Origin: Hydrangea macrophylla
Taxonomy: Eukaryota; Streptophyta; Magnoliopsida; Cornales; Hydrangeaceae
Direction: 5' to 3'
Assembly: GCA_033977485.1 (NCBI GenBank)
Contig: CM066983.1
Coordinates: 107,227,580 to 107,291,579 of the forward strand
DNA length: 64,000 nucleotides
Shown: piece by piece, positions 32,801 to 44,520 of the stretch
Layout: every line of letters begins with the position of its first letter
Numbering within the stretch: the first letter of the stretch is position 1
Notes under the pieces: model-generated
The model's database searches: none
Seen by the model: only the letters and a program-made list of their open reading frames with translations
What the model was told of the DNA's origin: nothing
Made by a program: the position numbers and the translations under genes

Positions 32801-35800
32801 CAAATGTCTCCTGATTGTCAATTCCATAGGTCTGTGTGAAGCCCTTAGCAACTAGTCGGGCTTTGTACCTTTCAATGGAGCCATCAACCTTATGCTTCAC
32901 AGTGTACACCCACTTGCACCCCACAGTTCTTTTGCCCTCATGCAGCCTCGTCAATTCCCAAGTGCCATTCTTACGAAGAGCTTTCATCTCTTCGATCATA
33001 GCACGCTTCCACTTGGGATCCACAAGAGCATCCTGGACATTGTTAGGAACAAACACAGAAGCAATTTTCCGAAAAGCTTTGTAGGATGGAGACAATTGAG
33101 AATATGACACAAAATTCGAGATAGGATGTTGGGTACAAACCCTAATACCCTTACGTACAGCAATAGAGACACCAAGATCAGAGTCAAACTCCATAGGAAC
33201 AGGTGTATAAGACTTACTAGAAATATCAATATCAGAATCAGAGTTACCTTGGTCCTCAACACTTGAAGGAGAAGTCAGTGGAAGAGTAGAAGGACCGAGC
33301 TCTTTATTCTTGGACTTACTCTATGTGCCTCTTGAGTAAACCATCAACTCCTTTTCTTTTAATGGAGTACTAGCATCTTATGAGTAAACCATCAACTCCT
33401 TTTCTTTTAATGGAGTACTAGCATCTTATTTGTCCATTTGCTTCCCAACCTCATTTTCTCCCTCATTTTTTTCTTTTTTCTTTACTTACTCAGTGGTAAT
33501 ATCCATAACAACTTCCCCTCAAGAGGTGACTCAGAAGTAAGCGAGGACTGAAAGTACGACTGAGATTCATAGAATGTAACATCCATGGAGACATACCATT
33601 TCCTCGAAGGAGGATGGTAACATTTGTAGCCTTTCTGGGTTGGAGAATAATCCACAAAAACACACTTAATCGCTCGAGGATCTAACTTCCCACGAGTAGG
33701 GGAATGATTGTGACCAAAGCACACGCAACCAAAAACACGAGGAGTTATAGGGAACAAAGGAGAAGTGTATGACAGGACTTCAACAGGTGCACGTTTGTTC
33801 AAAACTCAAGTTGGAAGGCGATTAATAATGTATGTCGCTGTTAAAAAAACATCACCCCTATAGGACTTGGGAGCATTGACAGAAAACCCTAACGATCTAG
33901 CAATATCGAGCAGATGACGATTCTTGCTCTCCGCCACCCCATTTTGCTAGGGTGTATCGGTACAAGAAGTCTGACGAATGATCACATAGGAGCGAAAATA
34001 CTCAGCAAGACCCGAATCAATGTACTCCCCCCCCCCCCCCCCCCCGATCTTCAAATTTTTAAGTTATTCCCAAACTGAGTGCACACCATTTTATGGAATG
34101 CTTTGAAAATTGAGAAAACCTCCCTTTTCTTTTTCATCATATAAACCCAAGTGGTACGAGAATAGTCATTAATAAATGTAACAAACCATCTATGACCTTT
34201 CAAAGAATTAAAAACGAGAAGGACCCCAACATCAGAATTGTTAGAATATATTAGTTTAGACATAAACATAAGGGCAATATTGTAATCTGTATTCTCTTTT
34301 CTCTCTCAAATATATATATGTGTGTGGGCTAACCTAAAAAGGCTAGACCTTCACTTTCTCACAACATGGTATCAGAGCCATATCTGATCCACCACCACCA
34401 TCCACCACCTAGCCGCAGCATCCACCACCTAGCCGCAGCCCTTCCCTCCACCCCACCACCTAGCCGCAACCCCTTCTTGCTAAAAACCCTACCCGAGACC
34501 CCCCCCAGCCCTAGCCACAGCTTCCCCTGTCCCCTCTACCCTAGCCGAGCCCCTCCACTACCAGAAACACCTACCCGAAACCCCCCTAGGCCCTAGCCGC
34601 AGCTTTCCCAGCCCCTTCTACCCTAGCCAAAGCCCACCCACTGCCCAGAAATTCTACCCAAGACCCCATGTCCTAGCCACAGCCCCTCCTACAGCCCATA
34701 CCCTAGCCGCAGCTTCTCTATGCCACAAATTTTTTTTTATTTTTTGATTTTTCCACAGTTTTTCCTATGAGTATTTCCTCTATATTCGCTCCCAGCAGTC
34801 CTTTTGTCTGATGTTTTTCGTTTATATGGTTTCGTTGATACTGCTTGTTGTTCGTTGATACTTGTCTAAGTCTTATTATTCGTCTTCCACTCCTCATTTA
34901 TATGGCGGCTCCCGGTTCTACTCCGTTCATCGTCTGACATCATGAATATGCAAATTATAACCACCAAATTAAATGGATCCAATTATTTGTTGTGGGCTCA
35001 GGCTATGAAGGTCGCGTTAGGTGGGAGGAAGAAATTAAAATATCTTGAGTCTACTGTCCCGTCTAAGGATAGTAAAGATTACGACGATTGGGTCTCTGAT
35101 AATTATCTAGTAATGTCGTGGTTATGGAATAGTATGGATCCCACCATCTCTTCCAGTGTTATGTTTTTGCTCACAGCTAAAGCTCTTTGGGAATCTATTC
35201 GTGAATCTTTTTCTATGGAAAAGAATGTTTCTCGGGTTTATGAAGTCTATCAGAATCTGTTTCTACTTCAGCAGGGGGATAAATCTATTAGTGAGTATTA
35301 TAGCAAGTTCAAGGGTCTGATGGATGAGATTGATCAATATCATCCCCTTACTAGTGATATTGAGGTTCTCAAGCAGCAACGTGAGGAGTTCTGTCTCTAA
35401 GTTTTTATCGGGTTTACACTCGAATCTCCAGGCTGTTAAAGCCAATATTTTAGCTGGTGATGGGAGTATTCCCTCCTTGGGCAATGTTTATTCTCGGGTA
35501 CTTCGTGCTGGTACTGAGACTTCTGAGACTCCTAGCAAAGATAATTCTGCCCTTGTTACTAATTCACGCCCTCGTGGTGGCTTTCGTGGACGTGGGTATT
35601 CTCCCTCTTATAATCGAGGTTGTGGTGGACGTGGTTCTTCCGCTCCCATCGTCTCTGGTTCTCGCGGCCGTGGTGGTTATTCCCCTCGTGGTCGAGGTTT
35701 TGGTCGTGGTCGTGGTTCTCTTTACTGTACACATTATGGAGGGGACAATCATACTGTGGACCGTTATGATCTACATGGAAAACCGTAGGAAAACTCTCCT

Positions 35801-38800
35801 ACTCCCGCCTTGTTCTCTGATAATCCTACGGGTTCTCCTCAGGATGCTACTCAGTCTACTCCACCAGCTGGGCCATCTTCAAATGAGTCTGTCACCCTAT
35901 CCCGTGATGAGTACAATGCCTTAGTTCAAAATCAACACCAGATGTCTCTATCTTCTTCTGCAGGGTTTGCAAACTCAAGTAATATTGCATGTTTGTCATC
36001 TTCTACTCATTCTCCATGGGTTATAGACTTGGGAGCTTCAAACCATATGACTGGTAAGTCCCAAATCTTTTCCCAGTTATTTAGTCCATTTACACAGTCA
36101 TCAGTTGTGTTAGCTGATGGCCGGTCTTGTCCTATTATGGGTCATGGGTCCGTATCTCCTACTTCATCTCTCACCTTGTCTTCTGTTAATTACATTCCTG
36201 ATTTTCCATGTAGTCTCTTATCTGTCTGTCAACTAACTAAGTTTTTTAATTGTTTTGTAACATTTTATCCCTCTCATTGTGTTTTTCAGGACCTCAGCTC
36301 GAAGAAGATGATTGGTGGAGGTCGTGAACAGAATGGTCTTTACTATCTTCAGTCTCTTCCCCCTCAGAATGATTTTGTGGCCTTATCTGGAGTTGTCTCA
36401 CCTCATCAATGGCACTGTCGGCTGGGTCATCCATCCCTACAGTCGTTGCAGCTAGTTTTTCCTTCTTTTATATTCCTAAATAAATTAGAGTGTGAGGCTT
36501 GCCAATTAGGTAAGTATCATAGGGTGTCATTTCCTTTACGTCATAATAATCGTCGGTCCACTCCTTTTGAGCTGGTTTATACCGACGTCTGGGGTCCATC
36601 TAGAACTAAAACTTTATTGGGTTTTTCTTATTTTGTTACATTTGTGGATGACTATTCTAGGATGACTTGGTTGTTTTTAATGAAAGAACGTTCTGATATT
36701 TCTTCTATCTTTCAACTGTTTCATAAGGAGATTCAAACTCAATTTGGTTCTAATATTCGTATTTTGCGATCTGATAATGCATTAGAGTATGTTAAAGGTT
36801 CTCTTCAGGCTTATTGTGATTCACAGGGTATAATACATCAATCCTCTTGTGGATACACTCCACAATAAACTGGAGTTGCAGAACGCAAAAATCGCCATCT
36901 CCTTGAGGTAGCACGTACACTTATGATGCATATGCATGTTTCCAAACCATTTTGGGGGGATGCTGTACTTACTGCCTGCTATCTTATTAATCGCATGCCC
37001 TCATCTGTTTTACGTGGTGGCATACCTCATTCCGTCTTATATCCTAACAAACCTTTATTTGCATTGCCACCACGTGTGTTTGGTTGTGTTGCATTTGTAC
37101 ATAATTTAACTCCTGGTCTTGATAAGTTAGCTCCTAAGGCTACGAAATGTGTATTTGTGGGGTATTATCGCACTCAGAAAAGTTATAAATGTTGGAATCC
37201 TCAGAGTCGTAGGTATGTTGTTTGTGCCGACGTTACCTTCTTTGAAGGTACGTCTTTCTTTGAAGCCTCCAGCGTCTCTCTCGATGGTGACCTTCTTGTT
37301 CCGTCTCTTTCGCTGCCTCTGCCGATTCCACCTTCAGATACTGTACCATTAAAGGTTTATCACCGTCGGCCCAAGCCATTCATTGCTACAGATCAATATG
37401 CTCTACCTCCTCCTCAATCATCGTCTCCTACTGAGGTTCCTCCCCAGTCTCCTGATCTTCCAATTGCTCTCAGGAAAGGTACTCGTTCTTGTACTCAACA
37501 TCCCATAGATCAGTTTGTCTCGTATCTTCTCCTTTTCGCTCTTTTATCACTGCTTTGTCCTCTATTTCTATTCCTCAGTCTGTCACTCAGGCATTGACCT
37601 CTCCGGGCTGGAAGCGTGCTATGGATGATGAGATGTTGGCACTCTCTCAAAATGGTACGTGGGAGTTGACTACCCTTCCTGCAGGGAAACATGTTGTTGG
37701 TTGTCGTTGGGTTTATGTGGTTAAGTATCATGCGGATGGTACTGTGGAACGGTTAAAAGCTCGTTTGGTTGCCAAAGGGTACACTCAAACCTTTGGCATT
37801 GATTATTTTGAGACTTTTTCCCCAGTGGCTCGTCTTACTTCTGTTCGTATCATATTGTCTATGGCTGTCACTAAGAGTTGGCCGTTGTACCAGCTTGACA
37901 TCAAAAATGCATTTCTTCATGGTGATCTACACGAGGAGGTATACATGGAGCAACCTCCTAGGTATGTTGCTCAGGGGGAGTCAAACAAGGTGTGTAAGTT
38001 GAAGAAAGCTATTTATGGTCTAAAACAGTCTCCTAGGGCTTGGTTTGAGAAATTCAATCAAATTGCTAGTTCATATGGTCTGAAACGAACCAATTCTGAT
38101 CACTCAGTATTCGTAAGAAAGTGTGACAAAGGTATCATTATTCTAGCTGTCTATGTACATGACATTGTGATTACTGGTAGTGACAGTGAAGGCATAAAAT
38201 CGTTGAAGTCTTATTTGAGTAAGCACTTTCATATGAAAGATTTTGGGTTACTTTGTTATTTTTTGGGGATTGAAGTAGCAAGGTCCAAAGAAAGAATATC
38301 TCTATTCCAAAGGAAATATGTGCTTGATCTGTTAGATGAAACAGGGTTAAAGGGTGTTCCAAACCAGATGATACCCCAATGGATTTGAATATCAAGTTTA
38401 GTAAGACTGAGGGTGAAGATTTTAAAGATGCTGAACGATATATAGGAGACTGGTGGGCAAGTTAATTTATCTTACTGTAACTCGCCCTGATATTACGTTT
38501 TCTGTAGGTGGTGTTAGTCAGTTTATGCAGAATCCTAAGCTATCACATTGGGAGGCCGTCTGCCGTATATTGAGATATTTGAAAGGTTCTCCAGGAAAAG
38601 GTTTAGTGTTGAAGCCTGCAAATAACTTGGATATTATTGGTTAATGCCAGTTGAGCTGGAGATAATCTTTGATAGACGGTCTGTCTTAGGGTTCTGTGTA
38701 TTTGTCGGTGGAAATCTGGTTAGTTGGAAAAGTAAAAAACAAAGTGTTGTTGCTCGATCAAGTGCAGAGACTGAGTATAGAGCCATGGCTCATACAGCAT

Positions 38801-41800
38801 GTGAGTTACTATGGGTTAAGTCTATTTTACAAGAAATGAGATTTTCTAGTGATAAACCTATGCAAATGTTCTGTGACAATCAAGCGGCTATGCACATTGC
38901 CAGTAATCCAGTGTTTCATGAGCGAACCAAGCACATTGAAGTTGACTGTCAGTTCATCCGAGATATGGTCATGCAAAAACAAGTTGTTACTTCATTTGTT
39001 AGGTCTAGTGATCAATTAGGAGATATTCTTACCAAGGCGTTAAATAAGGGACTTTTTTATGATCTTTGTAACAAGCTAGGCATGATAGATATCTATGCTC
39101 CAGCTTGAGGGGGAGTGTTAGGATATATTAGTTTAGACATAAACATAAGGGCAATATTGTAATCTGTATTCTCTTTTCTCTCTCTAATATATATATATAT
39201 ATATGTGTGTGGGCTAACCTAAAAAGGTTAAACCTTCACTTTCTCACAATAAGAATGAACTAAAGCAAACGAAACTAAACTTTTATTAAAACTAGGAGCA
39301 AAAGAAGCTCTATGTTGTTTACCCAGTTCACAAGTTTCATAAAGGAAATCAGAAGCATTTTTATTCAGGACTAAAGAGGGAAACAAATGCTTTAGTAAAT
39401 AAAAAGAAGGATGTCCTAAACGTCGATGCCAAAGATGTATGTCTTCAGGTTTATTCTCAGAAACCACTGTGTGATGTGCTAACGGTCCTCCAACATCCAA
39501 AAGATAAAGTCCACTCTCCTCTCTACCACTGCCAATCCTCCTCCTCGTGGTAAGGTGCTAAAAGACACAATGAGAAGGGAAAAAAGTTACACTGCAGTGT
39601 AAGTCTTGAGTGATACAACTAATGGATAACAAATTATGGGAGAAATTGGGAATATGTAGAACAAATGACAAAGACAAGGATGGAGTGGCATGAATAGTAC
39701 CCTTCCCGGAAATAGAGGAAAAAGTACCATTAGCAACACGAACCTTGTCTTTACCTGTACAAGGCTTGTACACAGATAAAATGTCAGAACATCTAGACAT
39801 GTGGTCTGTTGTACCAGAATCAATAATCCAGGGAGAAGAAGAATGAGACAAGTGTGCCCTTGCGGATGTGACTAAGTTACCTAAATGAGCAAATGAAGAA
39901 GAGGCACATGTATATGCAGTAGAAGCAGACATTCGGCGAGCCATCAGGAACGAAGAGCCTCCACTACCTCTGAGGCAATAAATAGTGCTGGATCGGAAGT
40001 GGATGGGGCCTGCTCAACAGGAGTCGGTGCCGTAGGATCCAATGTTGTAGTATGAAGAGCACATTAATTACCTCCCTGCGAATGTCCCCCACGACTCGCA
40101 GACTGTCCTGAACGACCCCCACGACACCCAGGCTGTCCAGGTGGGTGGTCATGTAGTCTCCAGCATGTCTCCCTGGTATGATAGGGCCGATTACAACAAT
40201 CACAGAACTGCTTGGCTTTATGAGACGACCCAGACTCATTAGAAGTACGCCCTCGGGACTGTTTGTTCCCATCTCTCTGGGGAACCGAGACGAGAGCAGA
40301 TCTCTCGGTAGAAGTGGGTGGAAGCATAGCAAAACGTCGACTCTCATCATTCTGTATATATGTAAAGGCCTCCTGGAGAGAAGGCAAATGATCCATCCCA
40401 AGAACATGGCTGCAAACAGAATCATACTCGGCATTAATTCCCTCGAAAAACTTAAAGATCCTCTCTTCAGCAACCAGTTTATTATGGGCAACGGAATCGT
40501 TGGACGAACATGCTTATAGTTCAAGAAGTGATCAAGTCGTTCCAAACTAGTGGTCAGAGATGTGAAATACTGAAGAACACTCATCTCTCCCTGTTCCGAG
40601 GGACCAATCATCCCCCCTCAACTCAAATATCTGTGCAGAATTGCCCTTTCGAGAGTAGGTGTTGGCCATTTTCTCCCAAATGTCTTGGGCAGTTGCCATG
40701 TCCAAAAAACCTTCAGCAATCTCAGGAATCATAGAATGCCAAAGGCATGTCATGACAGTGCAGTTCTCCATGTCCCACTTGTCATATGCTGCATTATCGG
40801 TGCTAGGTGCCTTGATTCGTCCGTTGATATACCATCTTCCTTTTGCCTTTAAGAGACATGGTTACAGACTGAGACCAAGCCAAGTAGTTCTGACCTTTGA
40901 AAAGGGAAGTAGTAAGCTTAAAATTCGGGCTCTCAGAGGAGTAACAACAATAGTTTCACTCCTGGACTGCTGTGTATCCAAAGTGGATTTGTCTGAATCT
41001 GACATCTTGAATCGACACGCAACAAATACCCGCAGCAATCGAAAAACAAAGAAGAACTTGTATCAACAGAGACACAACACATGATTGTAACTTAAAGCAC
41101 CATATAGGTCATCACTGATTAAGGGTCCATAAAAGGACCAAAAAAACTGAAGAAAAAAATTAAAACCCAATCAACAGTGGCTGTCGGAAACAATGGTGAT
41201 GAAGGATGAAGACTGAAACAAGGTGGGAATTTGGCTTAGGTGGATCAGCGAGGGCTAGTGTGGGTGGTAGTTGTTGCTGGTGGAGCCGAAGCCCTATAGG
41301 GCTACGCCTAGGAGCTGTGAAGCCCTAGAGGACTGAGACTTAGGTTGCGAAGCCCTGGGGGGCTGCGGCGTGGGCAAAGATGCCCTAGGGTGCTGCGGCT
41401 TGGATTGGGAGGGTGCAGCTGGCTGGGGAAAGCCTTGGTGGGCTGCGGCTAGTTGTCAGGCGGTGGTTTGTGGTGGTGGATTGTGTTAGTTTGCGGTGGT
41501 GTATAGTGATTCCTCTTAGGGAGGCTCCATATGAGATTCACGGGGAGCGTGCATGAGCTGACTACAACACTCGCAGTAAAGGCAATATCAGGTCGAGTAT
41601 GAGAAAGATAAACGAGTCTTCCCACTAACCTCTGATACCATGTAGATTTAGATTAGGGCGAGACAAATGATGTCTCCTGTATTTTATTATATGAAGAGAA
41701 GGAAATCGAATTGCAATAGTACCCCTATGTCTAATACATAAGAGTAAGGAGAATAAAGTAAAAATAAAAATAATAGAACAAGTAAACTAACAATATGTAC

Positions 41801-42794
41801 GTGTGTTTGTATATTACTCCAGTCTGATGAATGCAAGTGCTTAATCTCCCATATTGTTTTACACTAGCTTTTCCTTTTGAAGTTTTTAATAAAGGCAGTC
41901 AAGGATTACGCTATGAGGCTTGATAAATGTAAAACTAAAACCATGCTTTTTTATTCTTTTTCTGGGTCATATGGATTTGTTAATTTTTATTTACCTTTTC
42001 AGGTTATTTCAACAATCCACAGGACACAATGCTGACCATAAATAAACAAGGTTGGTTGTGCACAGGAGATCTTGGCTATTTTGACGAAGAGGGACAGTTA
42101 TATGTTGTGGACCGAATAAAAGAGCTTATCAAGTATAAAGGTTTTCAGGTAACTGTTCTCAACCAATTCTTGCATTCCATGTTCATATGAGCTCGCTGAA
42201 ACACTGTTCTCTTACACATTCACTTGTCTGTTTGCCAGGTGGCACCAGCAGAGCTGGAAGGTCTGCTTCTCTCGCACCCAGAGATATTAGATTCGGTTGT
42301 CATCCCGTAAGTAGGGTAGCTAATATATATGTACACACGTATGTGTGTATGTTTATACCCGTCATTCAATTCTGATAAATGCCAAATTCCAAATATTTCA
42401 TGACAATTGAGCATCAATTTCCTCTTGTAGATTTCCTGATGCTGAAGCTGGTGAAGTCCCAATTGCATATGTTGTGCGCTCGACCAGTAGTTCACTAACT
42501 GAAGAAGACGTTCAGAAATTTATTGCAAATCAAGTAAGTGGTCTGCACAAAAAACCGGGAAATTAATATTGTTAAATGCCATTTAGGTATATTTTTTTTG
42601 GGCCTATTAGTATTAAAATAAAGGAATGTATGACTCCTGTTTTTGCTTGAAATTTTGATCAGTATCTTTGCCCTTCGCAGGTTGCGCCATTCAAAAGATT
42701 ACGAAGAGTAACATTTGTAGATAGCGTTCCAAAATCAGCTTCGGGCAAAATTCTGAGGAGAGAGCTCATACAGAAAGTTCGATCCAAACTCTAA
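25868..42794 (+). CDS. 4CLL7: 4-coumarate:CoA ligase-like protein (4CLL7 type), peroxisomal, six exons
   Basis: This is an intact ANL-superfamily acyl-CoA synthetase. Exons are 25868-26893, 29626-29815, 42003-42148, 42239-42306, 42431-42533 and 42681-42794. All junctions are GT-AG and keep frame, giving 548 residues. The ATP-binding loop [10 protein letters not shown] is at about residue 201, GYGMSE at about 343, GEIWVRG at about 394, TGDLGYF at about 426 and the lysine motif [12 protein letters not shown] near the end. The protein ends RSKL, so SKL is a peroxisomal signal. From memory it matches Arabidopsis At4g05160-type ligases, which activate fatty acids or jasmonate precursors rather than hydroxycinnamates; the substrate is inference. 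An upstream in-frame ATG at 25787 would add 27 residues that relatives lack. Intron 2 is 12.2 kb with nested copia elements. No lesion is seen in any exon. Confidence 0.93.
26894..29625 (+). other. Ligase intron 1 with decayed DNA-element-like repeats
   Basis: I see no gene. Two segments have diverged inverted ends of an AGGGGCGGA type: about 27579-28040 (GAGTCGGAGTCAGGAATTTT against CCTCCGCCCCTGCA) and about 28366-28960 (GATGCAGGAATTT against TCCGCCCCTGCTCAT). The rest is T-rich. Confidence 0.4.
29626..29815 (+). CDS. 4CLL7: Ligase exon 2
   Basis: The exon starts directly with [10 protein letters not shown] after CTGGCAG and ends in phase 1 within the glycine codon of MMQG. It carries the [11 protein letters not shown] box. 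Confidence 0.92.
29816..31343 (+). other. Ligase intron 2, left part, with decayed repeats and poly-C runs
   Basis: No gene is present. A segment of about 30241-31256 has ends CAAGGGCTGAGCCA and TGGCTCCGCCCTTG, related to the repeats in intron 1. Poly-C runs stand at about 30326-30339 and 30748-30757. Confidence 0.4.
31516..34233 (-). pseudogene. Copia A pol: integrase C-part, reverse transcriptase, RNase H
   Basis: On the minus strand the integrase core resumes at 34230 ([18 protein letters not shown]). After a 19-base C run (34027-34045) it continues to [14 protein letters not shown] and [19 protein letters not shown] (33790-33600). Reverse transcriptase follows ([54 protein letters not shown] with VDV in place of VDD). 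RNase H ([40 protein letters not shown]) ends near 31516. Several frameshifts and stops show that it is dead. Confidence 0.88.
34239..39251 (+). mobile_element. Copia element B nested in copia A
   Basis: The 5' LTR (34239-34366, 128 bp) and 3' LTR (39116-39251, 136 bp) start TGTTAG(A/G)ATATATTAG and end CACAA(C/T)A. The primer-binding site TGGTATCAGAGCC is at 34367-34379, and a polypurine tract TTGAGGGGGAG precedes the 3' LTR. AGAAT flanks both sides (34234-34238 and 39252-39256). The LTRs differ mainly by a few substitutions and AT-repeat length, so the insertion is young compared with copia A. Confidence 0.93.
34942..39108 (+). pseudogene. Copia B gag-pol, degenerate
   Basis: Gag starts [20 protein letters not shown] at 34942 and shifts frame near 35390. 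The zinc knuckle is damaged ([10 protein letters not shown]). The protease site reads [11 protein letters not shown], with DLG instead of DSG. Integrase has the H-H-C-C motif (WHCRLGHPS to [11 protein letters not shown]) and D-D ([18 protein letters not shown]), but a TAA at 36866 breaks it just before [16 protein letters not shown]. Reverse transcriptase (37600-38380) has YVHDIVITG, so the catalytic YVDD is lost. RNase H at 38453-39108 ([26 protein letters not shown]) is shifted again near 38640. Confidence 0.9.
39257..41006 (-). pseudogene. Copia A gag, protease and gag-pre-integrase
   Basis: Gag starts [19 protein letters not shown] at 41006 and soon shifts frame. It continues [20 protein letters not shown] (40771). 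A zinc-knuckle-like [18 protein letters not shown] is at about 40200. The protease has [12 protein letters not shown] (about 39825), so its DSG triad is intact. The gag-pre-integrase reads [20 protein letters not shown] (about 39430) and ends SFALVHS at the copia B target site. Confidence 0.85.
41525..41640 (-). repeat. Pol fragment duplicated next to the copia A primer-binding site
   Basis: This 116-bp stretch repeats the pol segment at 32070-32185 with few differences. Both read [18 protein letters not shown]. In pol the bases GGTATCAGAGG are coding; here they form the primer-binding site. It is not normal 5' leader sequence. Confidence 0.88.
41798..42002 (+). other. Ligase intron 2, right end
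   Basis: The stretch is T-rich and ends in TTTACCTTTTCAG, the acceptor for exon 3. No other feature is seen. Confidence 0.6.
42003..42794 (+). CDS. 4CLL7: Ligase exons 3-6
   Basis: These four short exons (42003-42148, 42239-42306, 42431-42533, 42681-42794) are separated by introns of about 90-150 bp. They encode the C-terminal lid domain from YFNNPQDTM to RSKL. The TAA is at 42792-42794. Confidence 0.93.
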
Positions 42795-43207
42795 AGCACA
42801 GAGGTTACTTTTCTTTTTCTTTTTATTCTGTTGTTTGGTCAATAATTCTATGGTACCAATGGTATAGTACATTATCCACATTTCAATGTATACTGCAGAG
42901 CCATATGATTTTGGCTCTTCTTTTGGCCTTTTGCCATACATTTGTAAATAATATACCAGAATTGTCTAAAGAATGAGAATAATTTCAATGAATTTTCAGT
43001 ATTGACATATATTTGAGCCTGCATTTATAATTGAGCTCTAAGAGTGTAAAACCCGAACGGTGGAAACATTAATCAGGACTCATATTTGGGAGATTTAAAT
43101 ATCCTATTTTCTTGAAAATGATAAGATAGGTTACAGACAAATGGGGTTTTTAAAGTTATTTGGGCTTTAATATTGGAATTGTTGCAAGTCTTTTAGGTAG
43201 CAGTGAT
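42795..43207. other. Ligase 3' flank
   Basis: This is likely the 3' UTR followed by spacer. There is no clear single polyadenylation signal; AATAATTTCAATG near 42980 is one candidate. Confidence 0.4.
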
Positions 43208-43735
43208 ACGAGGCTGTTCTCCTAAGATTTCTTCCACATTACTAGGCAGTAGGCACTGTCGTGTTTCGAAAGATGGGACATTTCCGTTTACCATGATTGG
43301 AGATTATGACAGCAGTATATGGGTAATTACGAAAGGTGGAAAACATACGAGGCTGTTCTCCTAAGATTTCTTCCACATTACTATGCAGTAGGCACTTTCG
43401 TGTTTTGAAAGATGGGGACATTTCCGTTTACCATGATTGGAGGTTATGACAGCAGTATATGGGTAATTACGAAAGGTGGAAAACATAGTTTAGGTCTAGG
43501 ACTGAGGACTTAATTCAGGTAGTACATGGTTAATTTTATACGAGGCTGTTCTCCTAAGATTTCTTCCACATTACTAGGCAGTAGGCACTGTCGTGTTTTG
43601 AAAGATGGGACATTTCCGTTTACCATGATTGGAGATTATGACAGCAGTATATGGGTAATTACGAAAGTTGGAAAACATAGTTTAGTGCTAGTACTGAGGA
43701 CTTAATTCAGGTAGTACATGGATAATTTTAATCGA
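43208..43735. repeat. Triplicated block, 139/193-bp period
   Basis: Three nearly identical blocks start ACGAGGCTGTTCTCCTAAGA at 43208, 43347 and 43540. Blocks two and three are 193 bp long and include a tail with ACTGAGGACTTAATTCAGGT. The first stops after GGAAAACAT. The copies differ by only a few bases, so the amplification is recent. It lies about 415 bp downstream of the ligase stop. Confidence 0.92.
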
Positions 43736-44247
43736 GCATGTGGACCATATCGATATGAATTTGTGTGGATTTGCCACTTTGCTTTTGGTGTTTGATATAT
43801 CTCCATATTGCTGAGAATGATTTTCACAAGTAAATGGACCTTTTGAACCTTCTTTCGAGAAGCGATTTACAGAATGGCAAGTAAAATGCCATTGTGGTGC
43901 GAGAAGGGGTTGTATCGGAAAAACTCATCCAAGGTAGTCCTAATAAATGGTTTCCAGAATCAATTATCTCGGATATGTTCGTACTATATAGTACTTGTTT
44001 TAGGAATGTGGTGAGATGGTTGGCATTTCTGGTGGAGCTGGTCTGTGTGTTCCTGTTCTAACTTGAACATATGCTGAACTCTGCATGTGTCATCATGCTA
44101 GGTTAAGTTTTTGTAGAGCCATTTCTTATTCTGGAGAAAGGAGTAGGTTGTATTGTATAGGTGGGCTACCAACATAGAACTATTGTTCATGTCTTTATGA
44201 GGATGGTTCTTAAGTGTATCACAATAAATCCACGAAGACAAGCTTAA
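43736..44247. other. No gene seen
   Basis: No coding region or repeat is recognised. Confidence 0.4.
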
Positions 44248-44520
44248 GGCTCTATTTGGTTCATGGATTTATTGAGAGAAAGGGAAAGAGGTCATTGGGA
44301 AAAACACTTTTCTTTGTTTGGTTAATAATAATAATAATAAAAAAAAAAACAATCAACCTAGGAAAGTAAAGAAAATTAGCACTGCGAGTCGCTCTCTTTA
44401 TATTTTCTTTATTTATTATTCTATTTGAAAAAAAAATCCTAATTTTTAATGTTATTTAAGCTTTTCTACTTCCTCCATGCTTGCCTATCCTTTTCCTTTA
44501 TGCATAAACCAAATGGAGCC
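44248..44520. mobile_element. Tourist-like (PIF/Harbinger) MITE
   Basis: The ends GGCTCTATTTGGTTCATG and CATAAACCAAATGGAGCC are inverted repeats with small differences. This is the GG(C)...TTTGGTT end type of Tourist MITEs. The flanks read TAA on the left and TGA on the right, a damaged 3-bp duplication. It is 273 bp and non-coding. Confidence 0.65.

Larger units (their letters stand above)
31349..41792 (-). mobile_element. Copia element A in ligase intron 2, interrupted by copia B
   Basis: LTRs of 160 bp (31349-31508) and 152 bp (41641-41792) start TGTTAGTTTACTTG and end AAATCTACA on the minus strand. A primer-binding site for initiator-Met tRNA (TGGTATCAGAG, 41630-41640) and a polypurine tract (GAGGGGGAG) are present. 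The target duplication is ATACG/ATATG (31344-31348 and 41793-41797), with one change. The element lies antisense to the ligase gene. Copia B occupies 34239-39251 inside it. Confidence 0.9.

Noticed and set aside
34366..34596. Proline-rich frame behind the copia B 5' LTR
   Set aside because: It covers the primer-binding site and a CCTAGCCGCA-type low-complexity leader. Gag begins at 34942.
35457..35924. Long hydrophobic frame in copia B
   Set aside because: It is the out-of-frame reading of the Gly/Arg-rich gag segment.
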